DNA of 64,000 nt from Ferrovaceae bacterium (GTDB lineage: Bacteria > Pseudomonadota > Gammaproteobacteria > Burkholderiales > Ferrovaceae). The notes beneath the pieces were generated by a model. The model did no database searches. It had not been told where the DNA came from and saw only the letters and a program-made list of their open reading frames with translations. The stretch spans positions 42,624 to 106,623 of the forward strand of contig DAICZS010000003.1 in the NCBI GenBank assembly GCA_027311025.1, given 5' to 3'. Positions within the stretch are counted from its first letter, which is position 1. Every line of letters starts with the position of its first letter. This document shows, piece after piece, positions 11,286-22,004 of the stretch. The translations under genes were made by a program, and so were the position numbers.

Positions 11286-12172
11286 TCCAGGGACTGCGGC
11301 CAGCGGTAGAAGTAGGGCTCGGCGGCGTCCGGCCGGGTGCGAAAGCGCTTGTGGCTCCAGAAATACTGTTCCGGGTAGCGTCGCGCCTGCGCTTCAATGA
11401 AGGCGTTCATGCGTTGCACGTCGGCATTCACGTCACCACTGGGAAAGTCCGTCCACGCAGGAAAAAATTCCACTTCGTACCCTTGGCAATGCGGCAGCTG
11501 GTGGCAGACGCAGGGCACCACCACGGCTCCTGTCATCTGGGCAAGCCAGGGCAGTGTCGTGACCGTGGCGGCGGGGATGCCAAAGAACGGCGCAAAAATG
11601 GAATCGCGATCACCAAAGTCCATGTCCGGCAGGAAGTACAGGTTGCGCCCGTCGCGAATGGCACGAATCAGGGGACGCAGGCCCTTCTTGCGCTCCAGCA
11701 TGACCACATCACCCAGGCGATCACGCGCCGCACGCACCTGCCGATCCACCAGCAGGTTCTTGTAAGGCGTAAAAAAACCGACGCCCCGAAAGGCCATGCC
11801 CATGCGCGCCCCCTGCATCTCCAGGCCCACCAGATGGGGGGTCAGAAAGATGATGGGGCGGCCGTGGGTTTCCGTGCATTCCAGGTTTTTGAGGCGCACC
11901 AGCCGCTCGATGCGCGCCCTGGGGGACCACCAGAGAATGCCCAGTTCCAGAACGCTGCGGATGAGGGCGGCAAGGTGCTGGCGCGCCAGGCGCTTTCGTT
12001 CCGCTGCCGAACGCTCGGGAAAGCAGGCGTGGAGGTTGATCAGGGTGGTGCGGGCAAAGCGCGTCTCCACGGCGATGGCTCCCATCAGCCGGGCCAGCGC
12101 CTCCAGCGCTGCCAGTGGCAAGAAATGCAGCAGCCACAGCATGGCGAGCCCCAGGCGCGTTCCCATCATCAT
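11282..12172 (-). CDS. lpxL: Lipid A biosynthesis acyltransferase (LpxL/HtrB family)
   Basis: This inner-membrane acyltransferase adds a secondary acyl chain (lauroyl in E. coli) to the Kdo-lipid A precursor. The 296-residue protein has a hydrophobic N-terminal anchor (about residues 5-30) and the catalytic H-x4-E in LTPHLVGLEMQG (His113, Glu118). It also has the later family blocks RAARDRLGDVVMLERKKGL and FLPDMDFGDRDSIFAPFFG. It follows ygfZ after 6 bases, so the two are probably one transcript. Whether it is LpxL or LpxM in strict function cannot be told. Its stop codon is shared with the Nudix-ThiE gene through a palindromic TTAA. Confidence 0.88.
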   Translation of the reverse strand: MMMGTRLGLAMLWLLHFLPLAALEALARLMGAIAVETRFARTTLINLHACFPERSAAERKRLARQHLAALIRSVLELGILWWSPRARIERLVRLKNLECTETHGRPIIFLTPHLVGLEMQGARMGMAFRGVGFFTPYKNLLVDRQVRAARDRLGDVVMLERKKGLRPLIRAIRDGRNLYFLPDMDFGDRDSIFAPFFGIPAATVTTLPWLAQMTGAVVVPCVCHQLPHCQGYEVEFFPAWTDFPSGDVNADVQRMNAFIEAQARRYPEQYFWSHKRFRTRPDAAEPYFYRWPQSLD

Positions 12173-12178
12173 CGCGGC

Positions 12179-13156
12179 TTAGTCCAGTGCCACGGCGTAG
12201 GGCAGAGGCAGCAGTTCCAGAAGGGGGCCTGCGGGACTGCCCAGGGCAAGGGGCCCTTGCGCCCATGCTTCCAGCTGGATCACCGCCAGCAGCTCGCTGC
12301 CCTGTGCAGAGGCGGCCCCCACCAGGACCACTTTTCCTGCAGGAGATCCCGCATGCAAAAGGTCCTGGCCGATTTCGGGGTGCCCCGCAACCCGGAATCG
12401 CAGCAGGCGTCGCTTGACCTTGCCCAGGTAATGGGTCCGGGCCACGATTTCCTGCCCGGTGTAACAACCCTTCTTGAAACTGACCCCGCCGATGAGATCC
12501 CAGTTGAGCATCTGCGGAATCCATTCATCCTGGGTGGCGAGCGTGATTTCCGCAATGCCTTCGCGCACGGCCGCAGCGGTCCAGTCCTGCAGCGTGCCGG
12601 GTTGGCACAGCAGGGCAAGGCGCGCCTGCAGCAGGGCGATTGCCTCGGTGGGGCCCACCAGCAGCAGGCGTTGGGCCGAGAGGGCCACCCGGGTCAGACC
12701 CTCTTGCCGGTCATGGGTGCCGGGCGCCGGGGCCTCGGCGCACCCGGCAGCCTTGAGGGTGGCGGCAATATCCGGCCCGCATAATCCCAAGCGGGACACT
12801 GTGGTGCGCGCATCCTCCAGGGTGACCTTGGCGCGCAGCACGTACATGCGCAGGCGCCGCAGTGCGGGCTCGGCCAGGTCTGCAGCGGCATCGAGCCAGA
12901 TCTGGTCATCCGTTTGCCACATCAGAAAACTGGCCAGCATGCGGCCCTTGGGCGAACAGTGTGCCGCCCACAGGGCGCGTGAGCCTTCCAGGGCACCCAC
13001 GTCCTGGGTCAGCTGGCCTTGCAGGAAGGTGGCGGCCTCGGCACCGGTGACCCTGATCAGGGTGCGGGCGGAGAGGTCGATGAGGGTGGTGGCGTTATGC
13101 AATTCGATCGTCTCATGCGGTTGTTTGGCGTCTTGATGCGCGGTCACGACCGCCAT
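12179..13156 (-). CDS. ygfZ: Folate-binding YgfZ/GcvT-like protein
   Basis: YgfZ is a folate-binding protein related to GcvT that supports maturation or repair of certain Fe-S enzymes such as MiaB. The diagnostic K-G-C-x-x-G-Q-E motif appears as KKGCYTGQEIVARTHYLGKV near residue 228, after an N-terminal GcvT-like fold with RVTGAEAATFLQGQLTQDV. The ORF track begins at 13189, which would overlap the divergent YgfX-like gene; ATG 13156 (MAVVTAHQDAK, 325 residues) avoids most of this, though neither start has a clear ribosome site. It is followed closely by lpxL on the same strand. Confidence 0.9.
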   Translation of the reverse strand: MAVVTAHQDAKQPHETIELHNATTLIDLSARTLIRVTGAEAATFLQGQLTQDVGALEGSRALWAAHCSPKGRMLASFLMWQTDDQIWLDAAADLAEPALRRLRMYVLRAKVTLEDARTTVSRLGLCGPDIAATLKAAGCAEAPAPGTHDRQEGLTRVALSAQRLLLVGPTEAIALLQARLALLCQPGTLQDWTAAAVREGIAEITLATQDEWIPQMLNWDLIGGVSFKKGCYTGQEIVARTHYLGKVKRRLLRFRVAGHPEIGQDLLHAGSPAGKVVLVGAASAQGSELLAVIQLEAWAQGPLALGSPAGPLLELLPLPYAVALD

Positions 13157-13182
13157 GATGACATATTTGCCGACGAAATCGC

Positions 13183-13623
13183 ATGACATCCATCGCGTTC
13201 ATCGGGATGGTCCGGGTGAGCCTGGGGCCATCCCGGCTGCTGGCCGGACTGTTGCTGGCCAGCCATCTGACCGGCGGGCTTTCCCTGTTGCTGCTGTCCT
13301 GGCCGCGGCTTTGGGTCTGGCCCCTGCTGCTGCTCTCCGGGGTGCTGCTGGTGCAGGGCTTGCGCGAGGAGGCCTGGCTTTGCAGCGCGCAGAGTGTCGT
13401 GCGCCTCGATCTGGCCGGAGATGGCAGGCTGTGCGTTTTCAGGAAAAACGGACGCAGGGCGCTGGGGACCGTGTTGCCGGGCTGTTTTGTTGCCCCTGTC
13501 CTGGTCATCCTGCGCTGGCGCCCCGAGCAGGGCGGGCGGCCCCGTTATTGCATCGTCGCCAGGGATGCCACAGACCCCACCGCGCACCGGATGCTGCGGG
13601 TTTTGCTGCGGCATCCGCTATAA
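13183..13623 (+). CDS. Small membrane protein, YgfX-like
   Basis: A 146-residue protein with two close hydrophobic segments (about 18-37 and 43-58) is followed by a soluble beta-rich tail with ARDATDPTAHRMLRVLLRHP near the end. This layout of two membrane spans and a cytosolic tail, plus divergence from ygfZ, fits the YgfX (CptA) family seen beside ygfZ or sdhE in other proteobacteria. The sequence match I can judge is weak, and no sdhE gene is here. In E. coli YgfX is a membrane protein linked to cell-shape effects; no role can be claimed for this one. Its stop codon lies inside the -10 box of purL. Confidence 0.6.
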   Translation: MTSIAFIGMVRVSLGPSRLLAGLLLASHLTGGLSLLLLSWPRLWVWPLLLLSGVLLVQGLREEAWLCSAQSVVRLDLAGDGRLCVFRKNGRRALGTVLPGCFVAPVLVILRWRPEQGGRPRYCIVARDATDPTAHRMLRVLLRHPL

Positions 13624-13624
13624 T
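13619..13624 (+). promoter_or_regulatory. Perfect -10 box (TATAAT) for purL
   Basis: TATAAT spans the TAA stop of the YgfX-like gene and sits 32 bases before the purL ATG, a normal spacing for a short leader. The -35 region is poor. I saw no clear PurR-type palindrome next to it. Confidence 0.5.
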
Positions 13625-13656
13625 GGCAGGCTTCCTGACAGCCCGCCGGTTTCGCC

Positions 13657-16600
13657 ATGCATTCGGTTCTTCACCTTCGCGGCCCCTTGGCCTTATCTGA
13701 CTTTCGGGTGCAGCGCCTGCGCGCCCAGTTGGCCCGACAGGGGCTTGCAATCGCCGACCTTGCGGCCTGGCATGATCATTACCTGGCGCTCGAGGCTCCC
13801 CTGGGCACTGAGGCACAGGCGCGCCTGCAGGCCATTCTGACCTACGGTGAGGCCGCGCGCCCCCTGTCCGGAGCAACGGAGGCCATCATCGTGGTGCCGC
13901 GTCTGGGCACACTCTCGCCCTGGTCCACCAAGGCTACCGACATCCTGCATCACTGTGGCCTGGAGGGCGTCATCCGCATTGAACGCGGCACCACGTTTCA
14001 GATCCGTCTGGGCGAAGGGGCGGCGTCCGGGATGCGGCAACGCCTGATTCCGCATGTACATGACCGCATGACCGAAAGCATCCTCACGGGGTACGACGAA
14101 GCGCACCGCCTGTTCGATCCTGCAGCCCCCCAACCCCTCACCACGGTGGACGTGTTGCAGGGCGGGCGCGCTGCCCTCGTCGAGGCCGACCGGCAACTGG
14201 GGCTTGCCCTGGCACCGGACGAAATCGACTACCTGCTGGCCCTGTTCACGGATGCCGGGCGTAATCCCACGGATGCCGAACTGTTGATGTTTGCCCAGGC
14301 CAACTCAGAGCATTGTCGCCACAAGATTTTCAATGCCTCCTGGACGCTTGACGGACAGGCGCAAGCGCGGTCGCTGTTCCAGATGGTGCGGGTCACCCAT
14401 CAACAACATCCGGAAGGCACCGTGGTGGCGTATTCGGATAATGCCGCCATTCTGGAGGGGGGCCTGGCCCGGCGCTTCTTTCCCGACCCCGGGACGGGCC
14501 GCTATGGGTATCACGAGGCCACCACCCATTTTCTGGCCAAGGTGGAAACCCACAATCACCCCACGGCCATCGCACCGTTTCCAGGGGCGGCCACCGGCAG
14601 CGGGGGCGAAATTCGCGACGAGGGGGCCACCGGCATTGGCGCAAAACCCAAGGCGGGCCTCACGGGTTTTTCGGTGTCCAACCTGCACATCCCCGATTTT
14701 GAACAGCCCTGGGAGCAGGGGACGGGTGCGCGTCCCGCACGCATTGCCTCGGCGCTGTCCATCATGACCGAGGGCCCACTGGGCGGGGCCGCCTTCAACA
14801 ACGAATTTGGTCGCCCCAACCTGGCGGGCTACTTTCGCACCTTTGAATTGCCCTTCGACGGGCGCATGCGCGGTTACCACAAACCCATCATGCTGGCCGG
14901 CGGGTTGGGCGCCATCGACGCCCGCCACGCCTTCAAAAAGCCCCTGATGCCCGGTTGCCTGTTCGTGCAGCTGGGGGGGCCTGGCATGCGCATCGGCCTG
15001 GGTGGCGGGGCCGCCTCTTCCATGCAAAGCGGTCACAATGCTGAAGATCTCGATTTCGATTCGGTGCAGCGGGCCAATCCTGAAATGCAGCGGCGTGCCC
15101 AGGAAGTGATCGACCGTTGCTGGCAACTGGGCGACGACAATCCCATTCTGGCCATTCACGATGTGGGGGCGGGCGGACTTTCCAACGCCTTTCCCGAACT
15201 GGCCCATGATGGGGGTGTGGGTGCCGTGTTCGACCTGCGCAAGATCCCTTCCGAAGAACCGGGCATGTCGCCGCGTGAAATCTGGAGCAATGAATCCCAG
15301 GAGCGGTACGTGCTGGCCATTCGTCCCGAAAGCCGCACCCTGTTTGAGGCGCTGTGCGTACGTGAACGCTGTCCCTTCGCCATCGTGGGGGAAGCCACCG
15401 CCGAACATCGCTTGCGCGTGGATGATCCCTTGTTGGGCAGGGCGCCCGTGGACATGGATCTGGATGCGTTGCTGGGCAAACCGCCGCGCATGATGCGCGA
15501 CGCCCAAAGGCCGGTACTGAATCCGCCGCCGCTCGACCTTGCTGCGGCACAAGCCGACGTGGCCGGCGCACTGAAGCGGGTGTTGCGCCTGCCCGGGGTA
15601 GCCGACAAGACCTTTCTCATCACCATCGGCGATCGCACCGTGGGTGGGCTGTGCGCGCGTGACCCGTGCGTGGGTCCCTGGCAGGTGCCGGTGGCCGACG
15701 TGGCCGTGACCCTGGCCGATTTTACTGGCCATCGCGGCGAAGCGTTTGCCATCGGCGAGCGCGCGCCCGTGGCCCTGCTCTCGGGCCCGGCCTCGGGGCG
15801 CATGGCCGTGGGAGAGGCCATCACCAACATCGCCGCTGCGGCCATCGATCGCCTGGGCGACATTCGCCTGTCGGCCAACTGGATGGCGGCCGCAGGCGCA
15901 CCGGGTGAGGATGCCGCCCTGTTCGATACGGTGCAGGCAGTCACGCTCGGGCTGTGCACTGAGCTTGGCATCAGCATTCCCGTGGGCAAGGATTCCCTCT
16001 CCATGCGTACCGTCTGGCAGGATGGGCAAGGCGAGCATGCCGTGACGGCCCCACTCTCGCTCGTGGTCTCGGCCTTTGCCAATTGCCGCGACGTGCGCCG
16101 CACGCTGACACCCGAACTGCAATGGGTGGCAGGCGGATCGGTGCTGCTGCTCATCGACCTTGGGCGCGGCCAGAATCGACTGGGCGCCAGTGCCCTGGCC
16201 CAGGTCTATGGCCAGGTGGGTGCGGTGCCTCCCGATCTCGATTCGCCGCAGGATCTGCGGGCCTTTTTCGTCATCATCCAGTCGCTCAATCGTGAAGGCC
16301 GCCTGCTTGCCTATCACGACCGCTCGGATGGCGGGTTGCTGGTTACGCTGGCTGAAATGCTGTTCTGCTCGCGCAAGGGGGCAACCATCGACCTGTCCAC
16401 GCTTGCTCCTGCAGCCGATGCGCTGGGTCCGCTGTTCAACGAAGAACTGGGGGCCGTCATCCAGGTGGCACACGGCGAGCGCGAAGCCGTGCTCAAGGCC
16501 CTCACTGCCGTGGGGCTGGGCGAGTGCACCCATGTGCTGGGCGAGGTCAGTGATGCCGACCGGCTGCATGTCGTGCGCCACGGCGTGACGGTGCTCGACC

Positions 16601-17556
16601 AGCCCGTCAGTGCCCTGCATCAGGTGTGGTCTGAAACCACCTATCGCATGCAGGCCCTGCGCGATCACCCCGAATGCGCTGCCGAAGAACATGCGCGCAT
16701 TACGGACCGTACTGACCCTGGCCTCACCTGGACGCTGACCTTCGACCCGGCAGAGGATGTGGCCGCTCCCCTGATCAACACCGGGGCGCGTCCGCCGGTG
16801 GCCATCCTGCGTGAACAGGGGGTCAACGGCCAGGTGGAAATGGCGGCCGCCTTTGATCGTGCCGGGTTCGCTGCGGTGGATGTGCACATGAGCGACATCC
16901 TCGCGGGGCGGGTGTCGCTGCAGGACTTTTCGGGATTCGTGGCCTGCGGCGGCTTTTCCTACGGTGATGTGCTGGGTGCGGGAGAGGGATGGGCCAAATC
17001 CATTCTTTACAACAACCGGGCACGCGACCAGTTCAGCCAGTTTTTTGCGCGCGGCGACGTGTTTGCATTGGGCGTGTGCAATGGCTGCCAGATGATGAGC
17101 GCCCTGACCGAACTGATTCCGGGGGCCGAACTCTGGCCGCGCTTCACGCGCAACCGCTCGGAGCAGTTCGAGGCGCGCGTGGCCCTGCTGGAAGTGATGC
17201 CCAGCACGTCGATTTTTCTCGACGGCATGGCGGGCAGCCGGCTGCCGGTCCCCGTGGCGCACGGCGAAGGGCAGGCACGTTTTGCCGAGGAAGAAACGCT
17301 GGCTGCAGCGCGCGCCCTGGTGGCCTTGCGTTATGTGGATGGACGCGGCGCCGTGGCCACCACCTACCCGCAAAATCCCAACGGTTCACCCCAGGGCATT
17401 GCCGGCATGACCACGCCTGACGGGCGCTTTACCATCTGCATGCCGCATCCGGAACGCGCCTTCCGCACCGTGCAGCATTCCTGGCATCCCCGTGAATGGG
17501 GCGAGGACGGGCCCTGGATGCGCATGTTCCGCAACGCCCGGGTGTTTGTGGGCTAG
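13657..17556 (+). CDS. purL: Phosphoribosylformylglycinamidine synthase (PurL, large single-chain type)
   Basis: PurL converts FGAR, glutamine and ATP to FGAM in purine synthesis. At 1299 residues it is the large proteobacterial form with all domains in one chain. These are an N-terminal PurS-like part ([20 protein letters not shown]), two AIRS-like ATP-binding halves ([16 protein letters not shown]-type block, VKVETHNHP-type block, [19 protein letters not shown]) and a C-terminal class I glutamine amidotransferase. The amidotransferase has the nucleophile Cys in [11 protein letters not shown] (about residue 1140) and the His/Glu pair in MPHPERAFR (about 1262). The start is ATG 13657. Its TAG stop overlaps the glnE stop in a shared CTAG. 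Confidence 0.97.
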   Translation: MHSVLHLRGPLALSDFRVQRLRAQLARQGLAIADLAAWHDHYLALEAPLGTEAQARLQAILTYGEAARPLSGATEAIIVVPRLGTLSPWSTKATDILHHCGLEGVIRIERGTTFQIRLGEGAASGMRQRLIPHVHDRMTESILTGYDEAHRLFDPAAPQPLTTVDVLQGGRAALVEADRQLGLALAPDEIDYLLALFTDAGRNPTDAELLMFAQANSEHCRHKIFNASWTLDGQAQARSLFQMVRVTHQQHPEGTVVAYSDNAAILEGGLARRFFPDPGTGRYGYHEATTHFLAKVETHNHPTAIAPFPGAATGSGGEIRDEGATGIGAKPKAGLTGFSVSNLHIPDFEQPWEQGTGARPARIASALSIMTEGPLGGAAFNNEFGRPNLAGYFRTFELPFDGRMRGYHKPIMLAGGLGAIDARHAFKKPLMPGCLFVQLGGPGMRIGLGGGAASSMQSGHNAEDLDFDSVQRANPEMQRRAQEVIDRCWQLGDDNPILAIHDVGAGGLSNAFPELAHDGGVGAVFDLRKIPSEEPGMSPREIWSNESQERYVLAIRPESRTLFEALCVRERCPFAIVGEATAEHRLRVDDPLLGRAPVDMDLDALLGKPPRMMRDAQRPVLNPPPLDLAAAQADVAGALKRVLRLPGVADKTFLITIGDRTVGGLCARDPCVGPWQVPVADVAVTLADFTGHRGEAFAIGERAPVALLSGPASGRMAVGEAITNIAAAAIDRLGDIRLSANWMAAAGAPGEDAALFDTVQAVTLGLCTELGISIPVGKDSLSMRTVWQDGQGEHAVTAPLSLVVSAFANCRDVRRTLTPELQWVAGGSVLLLIDLGRGQNRLGASALAQVYGQVGAVPPDLDSPQDLRAFFVIIQSLNREGRLLAYHDRSDGGLLVTLAEMLFCSRKGATIDLSTLAPAADALGPLFNEELGAVIQVAHGEREAVLKALTAVGLGECTHVLGEVSDADRLHVVRHGVTVLDQPVSALHQVWSETTYRMQALRDHPECAAEEHARITDRTDPGLTWTLTFDPAEDVAAPLINTGARPPVAILREQGVNGQVEMAAAFDRAGFAAVDVHMSDILAGRVSLQDFSGFVACGGFSYGDVLGAGEGWAKSILYNNRARDQFSQFFARGDVFALGVCNGCQMMSALTELIPGAELWPRFTRNRSEQFEARVALLEVMPSTSIFLDGMAGSRLPVPVAHGEGQARFAEEETLAAARALVALRYVDGRGAVATTYPQNPNGSPQGIAGMTTPDGRFTICMPHPERAFRTVQHSWHPREWGEDGPWMRMFRNARVFVG

Positions 17557-20291
17557 CGCGCGAACACGGCGTTCCACAGGGTTGCGATGGCCTGCTGGGC
17601 GGAGGTGCCTTCTGCAGGGTCGATGCGCGCTTCCGCAGCACCCTGAAGCCGCTCACGGTGCTGCAGGCGCCGCAGGCGCGCATACCCTTCCGCCACGGCG
17701 TGGGCCAGGGTGTCGTCGATCAGGCCGGCAGCGCCGGCACGGCGCAACAGGGCGGCATTGCCCACGTTGTCGATCAGCTCGGGGTGTTGGTGCGCATGCG
17801 CGAGGATCAGGTATTGCACCAGAAATTCCACGTCCACCATGCCGCCCGGATCGTGTTTGACGTCAAAGCGTCCGCTGCGGTTGGGGTGACCCTGATGGAT
17901 GCGCTCTCGCATCCTGACGATTTCCTGGCGCAGGGTCACAGGATCGCGTACCCGGCTTAACACCTCACGGCGAATGCTTTCGAAGGCCGCACCGATGGCC
18001 GCATCGCCGCTGCAGAATCGTGCCCGGGTCAGGGCCTGGTGTTCCCATACCCAGGCGGAGTTGTCGCGATCCTGCAACTGATAATGGCGAAAACCCTCCA
18101 CCGGACTCACCAGCATGCCCGCGTTGCCGTTGGGACGCAGCTGCGTGTCCACTTCATAGAGAACGCCGGCTCCCGTGGGGGTGGTCATCCAGCTGGAGAT
18201 TTTGCGCACCAGCAGGGTGTAGTTACTTTGCGCCCGTTCGTCTTCGTCTTCATACAAAAACACCAGGTCGAGATCCGAGGCGTAACCCATTTCCTTGCTG
18301 CCCCATTTGCCATAGGCAATGACCGCAAAGCGGGGGGCTTCCCGGTGGCGCAGCGGCACCTGCAGCCAGCATCGTTCCAGCACCAGGTCCATGATGGCGT
18401 CCGCCAGCGCGCTCAGGCGATCGGCCACCACTTCCACCGGTAACTCGCCGCGCAGGTCGCGCACCAGCACATGAAAGGTTTCCGCATGGCGGGCATGGCG
18501 CAGCAGGTTCATCTGCGCTTCCACTTCCGTGCCCGCCTCCTGCAGGCGGCGGCGCAGGGTGGCGCGAAACCGGTTCCAATAACCGGCAAAATCGGCATCC
18601 TGCTCGTCGGTTTCCGTCAGCAATTCGTCCAGCAACTGGGGCCGCTGCGAAATATATCCGGCCGCCCATTCGGAGGCCGCCAATAGCGGCAGCAGGCGTT
18701 TGAGGACGATGGGGTAATCCACCAGCAGCATGAGGTAGGAGGCGCGTCGGCTGATGGACTCCATGAAATGCAAAAAGCGCGTCACCAGGACGTTGGGCGG
18801 CGAGCCGTTGCTGTTGGCCAGCATCAGGTTCAGGGCATGGCCCATGGCCAGGTCGAATTGCTCGCGCGTGCGTGCACTCTGGGCACGATAGCCCGGCGCG
18901 CGCTTGAGTGCCGAGAGCTGTTGCAGCAGCTCGGCTTCGGGCACGTCCGGAAGGGGGTCAGAAATTTCCAGGCGGGCATCGTGCCACAGGCGCATCCCGG
19001 CGCTCTCTGCAGCCTGCAGCGGGGCGGCCGGAAAGATCTGGTCGAAGACGCGTGCCACGTCCTGGGTGCGCTCCTCGAGTTCACGCTGGAACGAGGTCGT
19101 ATCAGAAAACCCCAGCGATCCGGCAACGCGCGCCAGGTCGTCGGCATCCACGGGAATGCTGTGGGTTTGCGCGTCGTCCAGATATTGCAGGCGGTGTTCC
19201 AGGCGGCGCAGAAACACATAGTGATCCGAGAGGCGCGCGGCGGTGTCCTGGTCCAGCAGGCCCCGCTGCCCCAACAGGTTCAGTACCGCCAGCGTGGGAA
19301 TGACCCGCAGCGCCGCATCCTGGCCACCGCGAATCAGCTGGAACACCTGGGCCACGAATTCGATTTCACGAATGCCACCCCGGCCCAGCTTGATGTCGGC
19401 CCCGCGCCACCGTACGTCCCGCAAGGCATCGCGTCCGGTCTCTTCGCGAATCTGCTGGTGCAGGCTGCGCAGGGCGCCAATGGCCGAGTAATCCAGGTGG
19501 CGCCGGTACACGAAAGGCCCCACGCGCGCGATCAGCGCGCTGGTGCCACGCGCTACGCCCGGGCGCTCCGGGTCTGAGACCACCCGTGCCTTGATCCAGG
19601 CATAGCGTTCCCAGTCACGTCCCTGCACCACGAAATATTCTTCCAGCATGGCAATGCTGACGGCCAGCGGCCCTGCCGTGCCATTGGGGCGCAGGCGCAA
19701 ATCCACGCGGAACACAAAGCCGTCTGCCGTGCTTTCGGACAGCAGCGCATTGAGGCGCCGCCCCAGGCGCCAGAAAAACGCGTGGTTGGTCAGGCGCCCG
19801 CCACTCCCGCCGGCAGTCTCGCCGTCTTCCTCGTACACGAAAATGAGGTCGATGTCCGAGGACACGTTGAGCTCGCCCCCGCCCAGCTTGCCCATGGCCA
19901 CCACCAGCAGCTCCTGCGGCTCGTGCGATTCCTCGCCGATGGGCGCGCCGTGCAGCGCGCACAGGTCCTGATGCAGCCAGGCGATGCCGGCGCCAATGGC
20001 CACTTCGGCCAGCAGCGTCATGCTTTGGGTGACTTCGGCAAGCGGCGCACGCCCGTCCAGGTCGCGTGCCATGACGGACAGCAGCACTTCACCACGAAGC
20101 CGGCGCAGGGCCGTCATGAGGGATTGCTCGGGAGACGATGAAGACAGGTTGCGGGTGATTTGATCCAGGCGCTGGATCAGGGAAGAACGCGTCCACGGCT
20201 GTTGCGTGGACGCGTCCAGAAGGTCAGGCGGGATTTTTCCTGCAGACAGCAGTCGTGCAGCGTATCGGGAAAAACCCCGCAGGTCGGGCAA
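17553..20291 (-). CDS. glnE: Bifunctional glutamine synthetase adenylyltransferase / deadenylyltransferase (GlnE)
   Basis: GlnE adds AMP to and removes AMP from glutamine synthetase in answer to PII and glutamine. Both nucleotidyltransferase sites are present in the 912 residues: [18 protein letters not shown] near residue 140 (AMP removal half) and [18 protein letters not shown] near 670 (AMP addition half), each with the paired aspartates. The start is TTG 20291, directly after the parvulin stop codon. No ATG occurs until about residue 59, and the length fits E. coli GlnE when TTG is used. A purine-rich GAAGAGAAG lies just upstream. GlnD, the PII modifier of the same circuit, is also encoded in this window. 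Confidence 0.95.
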   Translation of the reverse strand: MPDLRGFSRYAARLLSAGKIPPDLLDASTQQPWTRSSLIQRLDQITRNLSSSSPEQSLMTALRRLRGEVLLSVMARDLDGRAPLAEVTQSMTLLAEVAIGAGIAWLHQDLCALHGAPIGEESHEPQELLVVAMGKLGGGELNVSSDIDLIFVYEEDGETAGGSGGRLTNHAFFWRLGRRLNALLSESTADGFVFRVDLRLRPNGTAGPLAVSIAMLEEYFVVQGRDWERYAWIKARVVSDPERPGVARGTSALIARVGPFVYRRHLDYSAIGALRSLHQQIREETGRDALRDVRWRGADIKLGRGGIREIEFVAQVFQLIRGGQDAALRVIPTLAVLNLLGQRGLLDQDTAARLSDHYVFLRRLEHRLQYLDDAQTHSIPVDADDLARVAGSLGFSDTTSFQRELEERTQDVARVFDQIFPAAPLQAAESAGMRLWHDARLEISDPLPDVPEAELLQQLSALKRAPGYRAQSARTREQFDLAMGHALNLMLANSNGSPPNVLVTRFLHFMESISRRASYLMLLVDYPIVLKRLLPLLAASEWAAGYISQRPQLLDELLTETDEQDADFAGYWNRFRATLRRRLQEAGTEVEAQMNLLRHARHAETFHVLVRDLRGELPVEVVADRLSALADAIMDLVLERCWLQVPLRHREAPRFAVIAYGKWGSKEMGYASDLDLVFLYEDEDERAQSNYTLLVRKISSWMTTPTGAGVLYEVDTQLRPNGNAGMLVSPVEGFRHYQLQDRDNSAWVWEHQALTRARFCSGDAAIGAAFESIRREVLSRVRDPVTLRQEIVRMRERIHQGHPNRSGRFDVKHDPGGMVDVEFLVQYLILAHAHQHPELIDNVGNAALLRRAGAAGLIDDTLAHAVAEGYARLRRLQHRERLQGAAEARIDPAEGTSAQQAIATLWNAVFAR

Positions 20292-21128
20292 TTACTTCTC
20301 TTCGATCTTGGCCTTGGCACGCAGTTGCTGCACCATCTGGCCGAATGCTTCCTGTTCCTTGGCCTGGAGGATGCGGTCCCTCACTTGTTCGAAGGGAGGC
20401 GCTTCGAGGGGGCGAATGTCGATCAGGCGAATGACGTGGTAGCCGAAAGGCGACTTGACGGGGGTATCGGTGGTCTCGCCCTTCTTGAGATTGACCATGG
20501 CATCGCTGAAGGCCTTGTCATAGGACACGGGCGTGGCCCAGTCCAGTTTGCCACCCTTGTCGCGCGAACCGGTGTCGATGCTCTTGTCCTTGGCGATCTT
20601 CTCGAAGTCTCCGCCCTTCTTGAGGTCGGCAATGATGGCCTTGGCATCATCTTCCTTAGCCACCAGGATATGCTCCACCAGGTACTCGTTCTTGCCCAGT
20701 TCGGACTTCATGCGCTCGTAATCGGCACGCAGCACGTCATCCTTGATGGGGTTGGCCTTGGCAAAGCGGGTCTGGTAGGCACGCGTCAGGATCTGTTCGC
20801 GGGTCAGGTCGATCTGGGCCTGGATCTTGGGATCCTTTTCCACGCCTTCCTTGACGGCCTGCTGGCTGATCAGTTCCAGGGCGATCAGGTTTTCGCGCAC
20901 GCCGCGTTCCAGGTCGGGGCCGGGGGCCTGTCCCTGGGCTTCCTGGGCTTCGGTGACCAGCTCAAAGCGTGCCGCAGGAATGGTGACGCCATTGACCACC
21001 ACCTTGTGGGCACTGGTGGCCTTGGCGCCGTTATGCGCCTTTTCCTTGGTCTGATCGGCGTAGGAGAGGGTCAGGGCCAGCAGGCCACCCACCAGGATCA
21101 GGGACATCAGAGCTTGTTTCAGTTTCAT
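20292..21128 (-). CDS. Parvulin-type peptidyl-prolyl cis-trans isomerase, exported
   Basis: This is a periplasmic folding helper of the PpiC/PrsA kind. ATG 21128 follows GAGGA and starts a signal peptide (MKLKQALMSLILVGGLLALT, cleavage near LSYA-DQ); the ORF-track start 24 codons earlier has no signal logic. The 278-residue precursor has an N-terminal helical chaperone-like region and a parvulin domain at about 145-240 (EYLVEHILVAKEDDAK through KSPFGYHVIRLIDI). The tail is charged. The gene precedes glnE without any gap and follows bolA, suggesting a yciB-bolA-ppi-glnE transcript. The exact paralogue type cannot be set. Confidence 0.9.
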   Translation of the reverse strand: MKLKQALMSLILVGGLLALTLSYADQTKEKAHNGAKATSAHKVVVNGVTIPAARFELVTEAQEAQGQAPGPDLERGVRENLIALELISQQAVKEGVEKDPKIQAQIDLTREQILTRAYQTRFAKANPIKDDVLRADYERMKSELGKNEYLVEHILVAKEDDAKAIIADLKKGGDFEKIAKDKSIDTGSRDKGGKLDWATPVSYDKAFSDAMVNLKKGETTDTPVKSPFGYHVIRLIDIRPLEAPPFEQVRDRILQAKEQEAFGQMVQQLRAKAKIEEK

Positions 21129-21162
21129 GGGGCATCCTCGGGTCAAAAAATAAACGGGTTTG

Positions 21163-21432
21163 TTACGGTAAAGGGGTACTGGCCTTGATGGACAATGCAT
21201 GAATCTCGCTGCGCATCAGGGGGGCCAGGGCTTCGTGAATCATGCGGTGGCGCGCCAGTGATGGCACGCCCCGAAATGCTTCTGCCACGATGGTCAACTG
21301 GTAATGACCGCCGCCACCGGCAGCCCCCACATGGCCCGCATGGTGACGGCTGTCATCGCGGATGGTCAGGGTGACGGGGCGTAGCGCGGCCAGGTACTGG
21401 CGCATGCGATCTGCCGTGGTGTCAGAGGTCAT
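21163..21432 (-). CDS. bolA: BolA family protein
   Basis: This 89-residue BolA-like protein has the family core VTLTIRDDSRHHAGH and the RHRMIHEALAPLMRSEIHALSI helix-strand end. BolA proteins bind monothiol glutaredoxins and a shared Fe-S cluster, and some bind DNA. The HH-AGH segment offers possible cluster ligands. The gene overlaps the end of yciB by 11 bases and lies 34 bases before the parvulin gene, the yciB-bolA-ppi order found in many betaproteobacteria. Confidence 0.88.
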   Translation of the reverse strand: MTSDTTADRMRQYLAALRPVTLTIRDDSRHHAGHVGAAGGGGHYQLTIVAEAFRGVPSLARHRMIHEALAPLMRSEIHALSIKASTPLP

Positions 21433-21985
21433 CGCGCTTTTCCAGGTGATGGGACAGCAGGATGCCCTGCCCGATGATGAAGATCACCATCAGGGCCAGC
21501 AGGCCAAAGACCTTGAATTGAACCCACACCGATTCGGCATAATTGAAAGCCACATACAGGTTGAGCAGCCCCAGCAGGGTAAAGAACACGGCCCAGGCCA
21601 GGTTGAGGCGGCCCCAGGTGGTGTCCGGCAGGTGTAACTGATGGCCCAACAGGGCCCGGATCGGGTTACGGTTGAGCAGCGCGGGCCCCAGAAACAGGAT
21701 GGCGGCAAAGATCCAGTACAGCGCCGTGGGTTTCCAGCGAATGAAAACCGTGGGTTCGATGCCCAGGATGTTATGCTGGCGTGACCACAGGGTCAGCCCC
21801 CCGAACACGGCGATGACGCCGAAGCTGATCCAGGCGGCAGGGTCCACCTTGCGGCGGGTGACCAGCAGCCAGGAAATTTGCAGCACGCTCGCAGCCACGG
21901 CCGAACCCGTGGCCCAGTAGATGCCTCCCCACTGGTAGGCCACGAAGAACAGGATGACCGGAAAGAGGTCGAATAAAAATTTCAT
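21422..21985 (-). CDS. yciB: Inner-membrane septation protein A (YciB/IspZ)
   Basis: YciB is a five- to six-span inner-membrane protein needed for normal septation and envelope integrity. The 187-residue product is hydrophobic throughout, with spans beginning at FLFDLFPVILFFVAYQWGGI, then near 33-42, 52-67, 88-103, 130-150 and 155-175. It carries the family blocks FIRWKPTALYWIFAAILF and WGRLNLAWAVFF. It is first in the minus-strand run with bolA, the parvulin gene and glnE. The region upstream contains an inverted repeat (22005-22028) shared with the divergent PHP gene. Confidence 0.92.
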   Translation of the reverse strand: MKFLFDLFPVILFFVAYQWGGIYWATGSAVAASVLQISWLLVTRRKVDPAAWISFGVIAVFGGLTLWSRQHNILGIEPTVFIRWKPTALYWIFAAILFLGPALLNRNPIRALLGHQLHLPDTTWGRLNLAWAVFFTLLGLLNLYVAFNYAESVWVQFKVFGLLALMVIFIIGQGILLSHHLEKRDDL

Positions 21986-22004
21986 AGCCCACTATTGTCC
22001 TTGA

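Noticed and set aside
11144-12784. 546-codon plus-strand ORF over lpxL and ygfZ
   Set aside because: It starts inside the Nudix-ThiE gene and covers two clear minus-strand genes; no recognisable domain.
14305-17373. 1022-codon minus-strand ORF opposite purL
   Set aside because: It is a shadow of purL codon structure in GC-rich DNA; it has no family pattern, and purL is intact and unmistakable.
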